This document shows positions 54,122 through 64,000 of a DNA stretch of 64,000 nt, piece after piece. How positions within the stretch are numbered: position 1 is the first letter of the stretch; each line of letters opens with the position of its first letter. The notes beneath the pieces are model-generated. The model saw nothing but the letters and a program-made list of their open reading frames with translations. It was not told the DNA's origin and ran no database searches. Both the position numbers and the translations under genes were made by a program. This DNA comes from Phenylobacterium sp. (lineage in GTDB: Bacteria; Pseudomonadota; Alphaproteobacteria; Caulobacterales; Caulobacteraceae), in NCBI RefSeq assembly GCF_016124325.1, contig NZ_WGNY01000007.1:1-64000 (forward strand), written 5' to 3'.

Positions 54122-55315
54122 TTACGCCTCCCGTTCCATGATGACGGTCGCCGATCCGTGGCGGACGCCCAGCGAGCCGCCCGTGCCGTGGGCGATGACG
54201 AGGTCGCAGTTCGGGACCTGCACCTTGGGATGCGCCTCGCCGCGGGCCTGGCGGACCGCCTCGATGATCTTGGTGATGCCGCCGCGGTTGGTGGGGTGGT
54301 TGTTGCAGAGCCCGCCGCCGTCGGTGTTGAACGGCAGCTTGCCGACGCCCGAGATCAGGTTGCCGTCGGCGACGAACTTGCCGCCCTCGCCCTTCCGGCA
54401 GAAGCCCAGATCCTCGATCTGCATCAGGACCGTGATGGTGAAGCTGTCGTAGATCGAGGCGTACTTGATGTCGGCGGGCGTCACGCCGGCCTCCTCGAAC
54501 GCCTTGGGTCCCGACCAGACGGCGCCGGAATAGGTGAGATCGAGGCCCCGGCCGCCTTGCTGCACCTTGGGCGCCTCGCCGGCGCCCAGCACCCGCACCA
54601 GCGGCCGCTTCAGCGACCTGGCGATCTCGGGCGTCGTGACGACCACGGCGCCGCCGCCGTCGGTGACGACGCAGCAGTCCAGCAGGTGCAGCGGATCGGC
54701 GATCATCCGCGAGTTCACCACCTCCTCCACCGTCACGACGTTCTTGAGGAACGCGTGCTCGTTCCACTGGGCGTGGTGGCTGGCCGCCACCTTGATCCAG
54801 GCCAGCTGCTCCGAGGTGGTGCCGTACTCGTACATGTGGCGCATGGCGCACATGCCGTAGGTGTTGTGGGTCGAGCCGCCGTAGACGCTCTCGAAGCCCT
54901 GCTCGGGCGCGCCGTCCGAAAGGCCGCCTCCGCCACCCCCGCCGCGTCCGGGCCCGGGACGCCCGCCACCGTTGCGCGGACGGCCGGCGAGGGTGATCAG
55001 CGCCACCTGGCACTTGCCCTCGGCGATCGCCTGGGCGGCGTGGTTCAGATGGACGATGTAGGAGGATCCGCCGGTCTCGGTGGTGTCCATGTGGCGGATG
55101 TTCTTCAGGCCCATGTAGTCGATCATCGACATGGCCCCGAAGCCCGGCGCGTCGCCGGCGCAGAAGTAGGCGTCCACGTCGTCGAACGAGAGCCCCGCGT
55201 CGTCCAGCGCGCCCCTGGCGCACTCGGCGTGGAGTTGGGCGGTCGTCTTGTCGGGCGCGTCGCGCGTCGGATGCTCGAACACGCCGGCCACATAGGCCTT
55301 GCCTTTGATGCTCAT
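54122..55315 (-). CDS. Thiolase-family protein (SCP2-type)
   Basis: KAYVAGVFEHPTRDAPDKTTAQLHAECARGALDDAGLSFDDVDAYFCAGD; NTDGGGLCNNHP; IAHGTGGSLG. Confidence 0.9.
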   Translation of the reverse strand: MSIKGKAYVAGVFEHPTRDAPDKTTAQLHAECARGALDDAGLSFDDVDAYFCAGDAPGFGAMSMIDYMGLKNIRHMDTTETGGSSYIVHLNHAAQAIAEGKCQVALITLAGRPRNGGGRPGPGRGGGGGGGLSDGAPEQGFESVYGGSTHNTYGMCAMRHMYEYGTTSEQLAWIKVAASHHAQWNEHAFLKNVVTVEEVVNSRMIADPLHLLDCCVVTDGGGAVVVTTPEIARSLKRPLVRVLGAGEAPKVQQGGRGLDLTYSGAVWSGPKAFEEAGVTPADIKYASIYDSFTITVLMQIEDLGFCRKGEGGKFVADGNLISGVGKLPFNTDGGGLCNNHPTNRGGITKIIEAVRQARGEAHPKVQVPNCDLVIAHGTGGSLGVRHGSATVIMEREA

Positions 55316-55397
55316 CGTCCTCCCCAAACCAGGGCGCCAAGAATGGCGTGGGCTTAGCCGCTGGCGCCGCCCCCTTCAATCGTCCGCAGGGTCACCC

Positions 55398-56873
55398 TCA
55401 GGCCGTCTGGGCCGTCTGGGCGATACGGGCGTCGCGCAGCGCCGTGCGGCGCACCTTGCCGGCGTCGTCGCGCACCGGCTCGTCGACGAACTCGTAGGAT
55501 CGGGGGCGCTTGTAGGTCACCAGCCGGTCGGCCAGATGCGCCTGCAGCGCCTCGGCGCTCACCTCGCCCTTGGCGTTGATGATGGCGTGGATGCGCGAAC
55601 CCATGTCCTCGTCGGGCAGGCCGATCACGGCGCACGACTCCACCGCCGGGTGCTCCTGCAGCGCCGATTCGATCTCGGCCGGATACACGTTGGAGCCGCC
55701 CACCAGGATCATGTCGGTGCGCCGGTCGGCCAGGTAGAGATAGCCGCCCGCGTCGAACCAGCCGATGTCGCCCAGGCTCTCCCAACCGTCGGGCAGCGTC
55801 CTGGCCTTGGCGCCGACGTACCGGTACGTTTCAGGCGCGCCAGGCGTGCGGCGCATGTAGATTTCGCCCACCTCGCCGGCGGGCAGCTCCTGGCCGTCGT
55901 CGCCGCAGACCTTCATCTCGCCGATCGCCACCTGGCCCACCGAGCCGCGATGCGCCAGCCACTCGGTTCCGGTGATGATCGTCACCGCCTGGGCCTCGGT
56001 GCCGGCGTAGAGCTCCATCACCTCGCCCGGCGCGATCCAGTGGATGAAGGCTTCCTTCAGCCAGGCGGGGCAGGGCGCCGCCATGTGCCAGAGCGTCTGG
56101 ACGCTGGAGAGGTCGTAGCGGCTCTTCACGTCGCCCGGCAGGTGCCAGATGCGGTTCATCATGGTGGGCACGAGATAGACCCAGCTGGCCCTGCGCCGTT
56201 CGATCTCGGCCAGCGTCCCCTCCGGGTCGAACCGGGGCGTCAGCACCACGTGGCAGCCCATGGCCGTGCCGGTCATCATCATGCCGAAGGGGGCGTTGTG
56301 GTAGAGCGGCGCCGGGATCAGCATCGTCTCGCCGGCGCAGATGCGGAAGCCGCCCACCTCGGGCGTCTCGCGCGGCGTCACGCCGGGCTGGCCCGCGAGG
56401 ATCAGCTTTGGCCGGCCGGTCGATCCGCCGCTGGTGGGCGCCTTGGAGATCGGGGGAATCGCGTCGGGCAGGTCGCTTTCGTCGTCGGACAGCGCCGCGA
56501 TCTCGGACACGCCCATCACGGGACGGTCCACCTCGTGCTCGAAGTCGGCGATCACCAGCGGCGACCCGGCCAGTTCGATGATCGCCTGCAGCTCTCCCCG
56601 GGGCAGGCGGAACGACACCGGCTGCGGCGTCGCCCCCAGCTTCCAGATCGCGTGGCAGGCCTCGACGAAGCCCACGCCGTTCTGCAGGCCCACGGTCACC
56701 AGATCGCCGGCCTTCACGCCCCGCGCGGCCAACCCGCGGGCCAGGCGGTTGGTGCGCCGGTGCAGCTCCGCATAAGTGAGGGTTTCGCCGCCGCAGCTCA
56801 CTGCCGGACGCTGGCCCTGCGTCGCCGCGTTCTGGGCCAGCTTGGCGCCGAAGGACATCATCTCGTCGGTCAT
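55398..56873 (-). CDS. AMP-binding acyl-CoA synthetase
   Basis: APTSGGSTGRPKLI; YLADRRTDMILVGGSNVYPAEIE; GKVRRTAL. Confidence 0.94.
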   Translation of the reverse strand: MTDEMMSFGAKLAQNAATQGQRPAVSCGGETLTYAELHRRTNRLARGLAARGVKAGDLVTVGLQNGVGFVEACHAIWKLGATPQPVSFRLPRGELQAIIELAGSPLVIADFEHEVDRPVMGVSEIAALSDDESDLPDAIPPISKAPTSGGSTGRPKLILAGQPGVTPRETPEVGGFRICAGETMLIPAPLYHNAPFGMMMTGTAMGCHVVLTPRFDPEGTLAEIERRRASWVYLVPTMMNRIWHLPGDVKSRYDLSSVQTLWHMAAPCPAWLKEAFIHWIAPGEVMELYAGTEAQAVTIITGTEWLAHRGSVGQVAIGEMKVCGDDGQELPAGEVGEIYMRRTPGAPETYRYVGAKARTLPDGWESLGDIGWFDAGGYLYLADRRTDMILVGGSNVYPAEIESALQEHPAVESCAVIGLPDEDMGSRIHAIINAKGEVSAEALQAHLADRLVTYKRPRSYEFVDEPVRDDAGKVRRTALRDARIAQTAQTA

Positions 56874-57032
56874 CGACCTGGGCCTCCCACAGCCTGGGGC
56901 CCGAAGCCCATCACGCCTTTTCGTCACCTTCGGGCCTCGGGGCGGGCCGCGCAAGGTTTCGAAAGTGCGGTGTGGCCCTTGGCTTCCCCGACGTCCGGCT
57001 CCCACCTGACCTGCAACGATGGAGACACGACG

Positions 57033-57455
57033 ATGCTCGAAGGCAACCAGGCGGCCGTATTCGCCGAGCGCCAGAAGGGGACCCTGCCCGGCGAACTGGG
57101 GATCGAATGGGAGGTGGTCGCCAACGGCCGCGCCAGCGGCCGCTTCACCGTCGCCCGCCGGCACATGGCCCCGAACGGCTTCATGCACGCCGCCTCGGTC
57201 GTGGCGCTGGTCGATTCAGCCTGCGGCTACGCCTGCGTGGCCTCGCTGCCCGACGGCGCGAGCGGCTTCACGACGATCGAGATCAAGACCAACTACCTGG
57301 GCACGGCCAAGGAGGGGGAGGTGGTCCGCTGCGAGGCGCGCCTCGTCCATGGCGGCCGCATGACCCAGGTCTGGGACGCCGAGGCCATCAACGAGACCAC
57401 GGGCAAGACGATCGCGCTGTTCCGTTGCACCCAGATGGTGCTCTGGCCGCGCTGA
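57033..57455 (+). CDS. PaaI-family hotdog thioesterase
   Basis: RHMAPNGFMHAASVVALVDSACGYACVASLPDGASGFTTIEIKTNYLGTAKEG. Confidence 0.9.
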   Translation: MLEGNQAAVFAERQKGTLPGELGIEWEVVANGRASGRFTVARRHMAPNGFMHAASVVALVDSACGYACVASLPDGASGFTTIEIKTNYLGTAKEGEVVRCEARLVHGGRMTQVWDAEAINETTGKTIALFRCTQMVLWPR

Positions 57456-57543
57456 ACCGCCGCCCTTGCGCAAGCGGGAGCGGATGAGTAGTAGTCGCCG
57501 CTCGCTCAGCCGGCGGCCTTCACGGGCCGCCGCGCAGCCCGTC

Positions 57544-57633
57544 GGAGAGGTGGCTGAGTGGTTGAAAGCACCGCACTCGAAATGCGGCATACTCGCAAGG
57601 GTATCGAGGGTTCGAATCCCTCCCTCTCCGCCA
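57544..57633 (+). tRNA. tRNA-Ser(CGA)
   Basis: GGAGAGG acceptor pairs CCTCTCC; anticodon loop CTCGAAA (CGA); long variable arm; GGTTCGAATCC T-arm; encoded CCA. Confidence 0.97.
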
Positions 57634-57658
57634 CAACGCCTCACGGCGCCGGATCGGC

Positions 57659-58135
57659 CTAGTCGCCCTGCGTCCCGTCGTTGGCCGCCTTGCGGCCACG
57701 CGCGGGCGGATGCGGCAGTTCGAGCTGCTCGAGCGCGGAAATGAGATCCGTGAAGATCGGCAGGGTGCTCTTGAGCTGACCGAGGTTGTTCCGCGAGATC
57801 GTTTCCAGGATCTCCGCGCCCGCATCCGTCAGGCTCAGCAGCACGCGGCGGCGATCGAGGGGCGACGGCGCCCGGCTCAACAGGCCCCGTTCGATCAGGC
57901 GGTCGACCAGCCCGAGCGCGCTGTGGTTCTTGATCATGAGGCAGTCGGCCAGCTCGCCCACGCTCATCGCCATCGGGCCCGGATGCGCGCGCACGGCGAG
58001 CAGCGCCTGGTGTTGCTGGGGTGTGAGCTTCAGCGCCCGCGCGCCGGCCTCGCTGAACGCATGGAAGCGCCGCAGCGCGTTTCGGAAGGCGCCGAGCGCC
58101 TGGTAGTCGAGGGTAGTGAGCTTCCGCCGCGACAT
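57659..58135 (-). CDS. MarR-family transcriptional regulator
   Basis: MSVGELADCLMIKNHSALGLVDRLIERGLLSRAPSPLDRRRVLLSLTDAG. Confidence 0.9.
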   Translation of the reverse strand: MSRRKLTTLDYQALGAFRNALRRFHAFSEAGARALKLTPQQHQALLAVRAHPGPMAMSVGELADCLMIKNHSALGLVDRLIERGLLSRAPSPLDRRRVLLSLTDAGAEILETISRNNLGQLKSTLPIFTDLISALEQLELPHPPARGRKAANDGTQGD

Positions 58136-58301
58136 GCCACGCGGCGAAGAGACACGGGTTGGCGCGTTCACGGGACTTCTGTTTCCGCCATTCGATCCGG
58201 GGCCAGGCGAAATTGCCTCGCGACCAGAGGTAGACCAAAAAGCGCGCCCGTCCGCCACCTGATCAAAAGATAGTACCGGGCGTCCGGCGGCGGCCCCCGC
58301 C

Positions 58302-59174
58302 TTAGTCCTTCCACTCCGAGATCAGCGCCCCGTCGTGGCCTTCGAAGGCCACGCGATCGAAGGTCACCGCGAACAGGCAGATGGGCCGGTGATCGGCCGA
58401 CTCACTCCAGCAGCGGATCGCCCGGCCGTCAGGGAAGCCGGTAATGCGCCCCTGGATCTCCAGCTCGAACCCCTCCGGAGGCGTCAGGACGACGCCGTCT
58501 TCGGCCTTGACCACGTAGTCGTAGGGGCGACTGCGGCGCTGGGCGACGCGCGAGGCCCCGGCGTCGAACAGGCGCGCGAGCCCGAGCGTGGGCCCCGCCG
58601 GCGGCGTCGGCGACGCCGGCGCGACCTGATCGCGAGGCGGCGGGCAGATGTCGGCCGACGTCCAGGGCCGCGGGATCCAGAAGCCTTCCACGTTCTCGGG
58701 CCGCTCTGCGGCGGGCAGGCCCTGGATCAACGGCAGCTGCGACCATGTCCCCGGGCGCGCGATCAGCCGGATGGACCGCCCCTTGGGATCGAGCTCGTAA
58801 TAGGCCTGGGCGCCACCCGGTTGGACCTGCGGGCCGTCGCAGCCGAAGGGGATGCGGAGGGCGAACGCGCGCCCGACGAGCGGATCCTTGGCCTCATCCG
58901 GGGCCTCGCCGGCGGCGTAGGCCGAGGCGGCGGCCTGCGAGGCCGCGATGATCTCGGCCCGGGTCAGAGTCGGCTCGGGTTCGACGATCTTGGGCGGCGG
59001 CTGGATCACCGCCGGCTCGGCCTTGGGCGGTGGGGCCGGCGGCGCAGGCGCGGGCGCCTTCTCCGTGGGCCGCAGGATCGCCCAGGCCAGGATCGCCGCG
59101 ACCACCAAGCCAATCGTCACGGGGGCGATAAGGTCCAGGTTGCGCCGAGGGCGCCCCGATCTATTGTCCGCCAT
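58302..59174 (-). CDS. Membrane-anchored hypothetical protein with Pro-rich linker
   Basis: Single TM IAPVTIGLVVAAILAWAIL followed by PAPAPPAPPPKAEP. Confidence 0.75.
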   Translation of the reverse strand: MADNRSGRPRRNLDLIAPVTIGLVVAAILAWAILRPTEKAPAPAPPAPPPKAEPAVIQPPPKIVEPEPTLTRAEIIAASQAAASAYAAGEAPDEAKDPLVGRAFALRIPFGCDGPQVQPGGAQAYYELDPKGRSIRLIARPGTWSQLPLIQGLPAAERPENVEGFWIPRPWTSADICPPPRDQVAPASPTPPAGPTLGLARLFDAGASRVAQRRSRPYDYVVKAEDGVVLTPPEGFELEIQGRITGFPDGRAIRCWSESADHRPICLFAVTFDRVAFEGHDGALISEWKD

Positions 59175-59262
59175 GCCACCACCCTAGCAGATAGTCAGGC
59201 GGCGGATTCAAGATGTGCGGGAAATGTCCTAGCGAACGCGCGGCGTCCGAGACGCCGCCGGC

Positions 59263-60558
59263 ATGACGACGCCGCAGATCATCGCCCTGGGCGTGCTGGC
59301 GGCCGTCGTGGCCGCGCTGATCCAGGGCCGCGTCCGCGCCGACGTCGTGGCGCTCGCGGGCGCGGCGGTGCTGCTGGGCACCCGCACGGTCCGGCCGGTC
59401 GAAGCCCAGGCGGCGTTCGCGAGCCCGGCGATCATCGCACTCGCCTCGCTTTTCGTGATCGCCTACGCCATGGAGCTGTCGGGCCTTCTCGGCCTGATCA
59501 TCCGCATGGCCATCCGCCTTTGCGGACGCCTCGGGGCGATGGGCCTGTGGATCGTCATCGTGCTGGCGGGCGCCGCCTCGGCCTTCCTCAACAACACGCC
59601 CATCGTCGTGCTCGCCGCGCCGGTGGTGCGCGATACGGCCCAGTCGATGGGCCTGTCGCCCAAGCGGTTCCTGATCCCGCTCTCCTACGCCACCATCCTA
59701 GGCGGCGCCTGCACGCTGATCGGCACCTCGACCAACCTGCTGGTCAACGACATGGCGCGCAACGCCGGCCAGCCGGCCTTCGGCATGTTCGAGATCACGC
59801 CGGTGGCGCTGGTCGTCGCCGCCGCCGGCGGGGCCTATCTTTTCTTCTTCGGCGGCCGCCTCCTCGCCCATCCGGCCCCGGACGGCGGCGGCGAAGCGCC
59901 GAAGTTCGGCGGCATCAACGCTCCGGGCGACGACCCCAGCCTGTTCCCGACCGACCGGCCGCTGAAGCCCGGCGCCGCGGCGCTGTCGCTGCTGGTGTTC
60001 TTGGCCGTGCTCACCGTATCGGCCCTGGGCGTGGCGCCCATCGCCGCCAGCGCCTTCACCGGCGCGGTCCTGCTCGTGCTGCTGCGCGTGATCACCGCCG
60101 AGGAGGCCTATCGCGGGCTGCGGCCCGAGATCCTGTTCCTGATCGCCGGGATGGTGGTGGTCGGCATCTCGCTGGAGGTGACGGGGCTGGCCTCCACGGT
60201 GACCGACGCGCTCGTCGGCTGGGTGCAGGTCCTGGGTCCGATGGCGGCGCTGGCGCTGGTCTACGGCGCCACCCTGCTGCTGACCGAGGTGCTCTCCAAC
60301 GCCGCCGTGGCGGTGCTGTTCGCCCCGATCGTCGTGGCGCTCGCCGAAAGCCTGGGCGTCAGTCCGCGGCCGTTCCTGGTCGCCCTGATGATGTCGGCCA
60401 GCGCCGCCTTCGCCACGCCGTTCGGCTATCAGACCAACGTGCTCGTCTACCAGTTGGGCGGCTACGCCTACACCGACTTCATCCGCATCGGCGTGCCGCT
60501 GAATCTGGTGACGTGGGCGGTGGGCGTCGCGGTGATCCCCACCGTCTTCCCCTTCTGA
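59263..60558 (+). CDS. SLC13/ArsB-like anion permease
   Basis: Multi-TM, FLNNTPIVVLAAPVV, GGACTLIGTSTNLLVNDMA, FATPFGYQTNVLVYQLGGY. Confidence 0.92.
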   Translation: MTTPQIIALGVLAAVVAALIQGRVRADVVALAGAAVLLGTRTVRPVEAQAAFASPAIIALASLFVIAYAMELSGLLGLIIRMAIRLCGRLGAMGLWIVIVLAGAASAFLNNTPIVVLAAPVVRDTAQSMGLSPKRFLIPLSYATILGGACTLIGTSTNLLVNDMARNAGQPAFGMFEITPVALVVAAAGGAYLFFFGGRLLAHPAPDGGGEAPKFGGINAPGDDPSLFPTDRPLKPGAAALSLLVFLAVLTVSALGVAPIAASAFTGAVLLVLLRVITAEEAYRGLRPEILFLIAGMVVVGISLEVTGLASTVTDALVGWVQVLGPMAALALVYGATLLLTEVLSNAAVAVLFAPIVVALAESLGVSPRPFLVALMMSASAAFATPFGYQTNVLVYQLGGYAYTDFIRIGVPLNLVTWAVGVAVIPTVFPF

Positions 60559-60573
60559 GCCGGCCGGCGGCCG

Positions 60574-61332
60574 TCAGCAGATGAAGAGCGGCGTGCGCCA
60601 GCCCCAGAGGGCGCGGCGGCGCAGGCCCGCGCCGCTGGGCCCGGAGAACTTGGGGTCGAGCAGCATCTCCCGGGACATGACGATCAGGTCGACCTGATGG
60701 TCTTCCATGTATTGCGCCGAGGCCTCATCGGGCGTCTCGGCGTCCAGCGGGAAGATGTTGGCCTCGCAGGCGCCCACCGCCTCGCGCGCCCAGGCCAGCT
60801 TGGCGGCGGCGGGCTCGTCGTCGGCCGAGCCCATCAGGATGATGTCGAGGTCCAGGTCGGACAGCACAGGCAATCGCGAGACGGTCTCGACGGCGCGTCG
60901 ATGGCCAGGATCTGAATCGATAAGCACCAGGGCGCGGCTGATCGGCAGGTAGATCTGCGATACCAGGCAAAGCGACTTCGTCGTCCGGCGCAGCAGGGCC
61001 TCGGCCCGCGAGCCCAGCGTCATGCGCCGCCCATTGGTCCGTTCGCCGCGCTTGCCCAGGACGATCACTTCGGCGTCGCCGCCCGCCCCCTCCACGGCTT
61101 CGACGAAGTCGCCGGCGCTGCGCAGGATCCGCGCCGCTTCGACCCCGTGATGTTCCAGCCGCTCGCGAGCGGTGGTGAGGATGTCCTCGACCGCCTCGCC
61201 ATCGCCGTTCTGCGGCTCGGCGACCCGAAGAACCTCCACCGAAGCCCCGAGCGGCCCGGCCAGCCACGCGGCGTGGTCGCAGACGGAGGTCGCATAGGCC
61301 GAGCGGTCCAGGCAGGCGAGTACGGTCGACAT
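60574..61332 (-). CDS. Universal stress protein (tandem USP domains)
   Basis: MSTVLACLDRSAYATSVCDHAAWLA...EVIVLGKRGERTNGRRMTLGSRAEALLRRTTKSLCLV. Confidence 0.88.
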   Translation of the reverse strand: MSTVLACLDRSAYATSVCDHAAWLAGPLGASVEVLRVAEPQNGDGEAVEDILTTARERLEHHGVEAARILRSAGDFVEAVEGAGGDAEVIVLGKRGERTNGRRMTLGSRAEALLRRTTKSLCLVSQIYLPISRALVLIDSDPGHRRAVETVSRLPVLSDLDLDIILMGSADDEPAAAKLAWAREAVGACEANIFPLDAETPDEASAQYMEDHQVDLIVMSREMLLDPKFSGPSGAGLRRRALWGWRTPLFIC

Positions 61333-61628
61333 CGGGCGGGAAGGTCTCCGGCAGATCGGCGGGAACCGTCGGTCGTTTCAGCAGGCCAGTCCAGAGACCA
61401 CCGGCGCGCGCCGTTCGCGGCCAGCGCCATCAACTGCGCAATGCGCGGAGGAGGATGCGCGACGCCGTCGGCCGGGGGGGCGCGTATACGGCGCCGCGCG
61501 CGGATCCTCAAACGACCCGTCGGTCTGTCTACACCAGATGGTATTTGATCGTAAGGCGATACTTCCTAAAAAGTGGGCGACACGCCCGCTGCCCAACCGC
61601 TGCGCAGACGAAGACGGAGAGACAGGCG

Positions 61629-61817
61629 TTGCCCACGCCCGGGACGACATCGCGAAAGTTCCGCATCCTGCTGTTCGCCGTGGGGGCGGCCGCGGCCTGC
61701 GCGACCGGCGCCGCGGCGGGCCAGTACCTGCGCCTGGAAGAAGGGGCCCTGCTGATCAGCGGGCCGCCCAGGCTTCAGATCTCCGGGCCCGGGCGCGCGA
61801 GCCTGCCCAGGACGTAG
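61629..61817 (+). CDS. Possible small exported protein overlapping MFS gene 3' end
   Basis: TTG start, FRILLFAVGAAAACATGAAAG signal-like segment. Confidence 0.3.
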   Translation: MPTPGTTSRKFRILLFAVGAAAACATGAAAGQYLRLEEGALLISGPPRLQISGPGRASLPRT

Positions 61818-63004
61818 AGCGCCGCCGCGGCGGCCAGGGCGACCGGGGCCATGGCGGCGAACACCTCGCCCGGCGTGGCGCCCATGTCCCGCAATTCGCC
61901 CGCCACCAGGGGCCCGGCGATGGATCCCAGGCGCCCCATCGCCACCGCCGCGCCGGTCCCCGCCGCCCGCGCCTGGACCGGATAGAGCTCCGGAGCCACC
62001 GCGTAGAGCGCGAACTGCGCGCCCATCACCAGGAAGCCGGCGGCGGCGCATGACGCCAGTATGGCGCCCGTGGACGAGGCGGCGGCGAGGCCGGCCATCG
62101 CCGCGGCCAGGGCGAGATAGGCGAGCAGCAGCGGCCAGCGCCAGCCGATCCGGTCGGTCACGGCCCCCAGCGCCAGCGCCCCCAGGATGCCGGCGACGTT
62201 GAACACCATCGCCGCGGCGAACCCTTCCGCGGGCGGACGCCCGTTGGCGACGACCAGCGTCGGCAGCCAGTTCAGCGCGAGATAGAGCACCATCAGGGTC
62301 AGAACGAACGCCGCCCAGAGGGCGACGGAAGCGCCGGCGCGCCCTCCGCCGAACAGGGTGGAGGCCAACCGGCGATCGGTCGCCGGTTCGTGGGCCGGCC
62401 GCGTCTCGGGCAGCGCCCACGCGACGAGCGGGACGAGCACGAGCGGGACGATCCCGCCGGCGACGAAGATCATGCGCCAGTCGAGATCAGGGCCGGCCAG
62501 CCGCGCGATCAGCGCCGAGGTCGCCCCGCCCACCGGCATGCCGCAGAACATGGCCGTGACGGTCACGCCCCGGCGGTCGGGGCGGCTGATCTCATTGGCC
62601 ACGGCGATCAGGTTGGGCATCGCCCCGCCGAAGCCGAGGCCCGTGGCCAGGCGCGCGGCGAGCAGGGCCTCGTAGGACGGGCTCATCGCGGTCACGATGG
62701 AGAAGACGCCGAACGCGGCCACCGATCCGAGCAGCACCGGCTTGCGCCCGACGCGGTCGGCGAGCCAGCCGCCGATGAACGCCCCGATGACGAGGCCGAT
62801 CATCGCCGCGCCGCCGGCCCACCCCTGCTGGCTGGGATCGAGGCCCAGGGCCGGGACCATCGCCGGGGCCGCCACGCCGAAGGCCTGGATGTCGTAGCCC
62901 TCGACCGCGGCGACCAGGAAGCAGACCGACACCACCAGGCCGGAGCCGGCCCACTTCGACTGCTGCACCGGCTTGCCCCCGTCACCCGTTCCGGCGCGCA
63001 ACAT
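61775..63004 (-). CDS. MFS transporter (aromatic-acid:H+ symporter-like)
   Basis: EGYDIQAFGVAAPAM; GGWLADRVGRKPVLL motif between TM2 and TM3. Confidence 0.92.
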   Translation of the reverse strand: MLRAGTGDGGKPVQQSKWAGSGLVVSVCFLVAAVEGYDIQAFGVAAPAMVPALGLDPSQQGWAGGAAMIGLVIGAFIGGWLADRVGRKPVLLGSVAAFGVFSIVTAMSPSYEALLAARLATGLGFGGAMPNLIAVANEISRPDRRGVTVTAMFCGMPVGGATSALIARLAGPDLDWRMIFVAGGIVPLVLVPLVAWALPETRPAHEPATDRRLASTLFGGGRAGASVALWAAFVLTLMVLYLALNWLPTLVVANGRPPAEGFAAAMVFNVAGILGALALGAVTDRIGWRWPLLLAYLALAAAMAGLAAASSTGAILASCAAAGFLVMGAQFALYAVAPELYPVQARAAGTGAAVAMGRLGSIAGPLVAGELRDMGATPGEVFAAMAPVALAAAAALYVLGRLARPGPEI

Positions 63005-63042
63005 GCCGTGCGGCGGGCGGCGCTGTCATCCCCGCGCGGCGG

Positions 63043-64000
63043 TCAGGGCAGCTTCAGCGCCGCGCGGACGGCGGCCCAGGAGATCAGCTTGAAGTTCTGG
63101 TCCTCGGGGGCGTTGTCGCCGTCCTGGGCGATCAGCACGCCCTCCGGGAAGTCGGGCCCGAAGGCGCCGAGGGCGATCTCGATGCCGTCGGTCTCGCTGG
63201 TCCCGTCGACGCCGGTCGGGCCGGCGACGATCCGGAAGCGGCCCATGTAGCGGGCGTCGGGCAGGCGATACACCGCATAGGCCGAGTCGCCCTGGCTCGA
63301 GGCGACGAGATAGCCGCCGTCGGCGCCCTGCGGCGCGATCGCCACCCCCTCAGCATCGGCCACCAGCGTCGCGCCGTCGACCCGCGCGAAGACCCGGGGG
63401 ACGGGCGAGCCGGCGGGGTCGGCGTCGATGCGCCACAGACCCACGTCCTCCTCGGCGACATAGAGCTGGCCGGTGCGGTCGTCGGCGGCGCAGCCCTCGG
63501 CCTGGGTGGCAAGCTTCACCTGCCGGACCACCTCGGCCTTCGGCGCGGCCCCCGAAAGATCGAGCCGGGCCTGCACGACGCGGCCGTCCTTCATCACCAC
63601 GAAGGCGAAGACGGCGCGGTCGGCGGCGCGCCGCCACAGGCAGAACCCGTAGGCCTCGCCCTCCGCCACGGGAAGGGCGCCCAGGGCTGTGAGCCCGGCG
63701 GTCGCCGTATCGAGCCGGAAGAGGGCCACCTTGCCGTGCGCCAGGTCGGTCCGGTCGCTGGCGGCCACCAGCACGCCGGGCGTGCCGGCGATGTCGGCGC
63801 CGTCGCGCAGGTCGACGTTGTTCACCCGCCCGGCCGCCAGCTGGCTGCGGGTCCGGCCGTCCAGGCCATAGACGTAGAGTCCGGCCTGCTTGTCGGTGGC
63901 GACGATCAGGCTGGCGGCGGGGTCGGCGGGATTTCGCCAGATCGCGGGATCGTCGGCGGCGTCGCGCGCCGAGGCCACCGCCGTCGTCTCGCGCAGCGCC
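63043..64000 (-). CDS. 3-phytase-like beta-propeller protein (5' end outside window)
   Basis: DDPAIWRNPADPAASLIVATDKQAGLYVYGLDG; QAEGCAADDRTGQLYVAEEDVGLWRI; TDGIEI. Confidence 0.9.
   Translation of the reverse strand, partial: ALRETTAVASARDAADDPAIWRNPADPAASLIVATDKQAGLYVYGLDGRTRSQLAAGRVNNVDLRDGADIAGTPGVLVAASDRTDLAHGKVALFRLDTATAGLTALGALPVAEGEAYGFCLWRRAADRAVFAFVVMKDGRVVQARLDLSGAAPKAEVVRQVKLATQAEGCAADDRTGQLYVAEEDVGLWRIDADPAGSPVPRVFARVDGATLVADAEGVAIAPQGADGGYLVASSQGDSAYAVYRLPDARYMGRFRIVAGPTGVDGTSETDGIEIALGAFGPDFPEGVLIAQDGDNAPEDQNFKLISWAAVRAALKLP

Overview
The window is GC-rich alphaproteobacterial chromosomal DNA. Gene content and order suggest Caulobacterales (Caulobacter/Phenylobacterium-like); this is inferred from protein families, not from a database search. 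I saw no prophage, IS element, rRNA or CRISPR array. Main blocks, left to right: 3' end of ftsH; folP; an ArsR + 2x AHSA1 operon; thiD; PhzF; a hybrid histidine kinase; serC-serA with structured leader/repeat DNA; a small sugar-nucleotide/phosphotransferase/glycosyltransferase cluster; a TonB receptor; the SOS mutasome imuA-imuB-(VOC)-dnaE2 behind a clear GAACN7GAAC LexA box; three type B carboxylesterases; a BNR-propeller/MoaD-like pair; an otsA / stand-alone LigD-PE / LigD-Pol operon; Entner-Doudoroff genes zwf, pgl, edd, glk with an antisense GH15 gene between zwf and pgl; acyl-CoA metabolism genes with an IclR regulator; a divergent secreted CHAT-protease/trypsin-like protease pair sharing a CATG start and with an in-frame TAG in the CHAT ORF; tRNA-Ser(CGA); SLC13 permease, USP, MFS transporter and a partial phytase-like beta-propeller. 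The most unusual signals are: (1) related palindromic doublet repeats sitting in frame inside both imuB and dnaE2; (2) the CHAT/trypsin locus with a nonsense codon ahead of the catalytic H/C dyad; (3) a 12-bp perfect hairpin sequestering the ribosome-binding site of a small membrane protein; (4) a TAGAGC...GCTCTA hairpin repeat family whose ends serve as stop codons of flanking genes.
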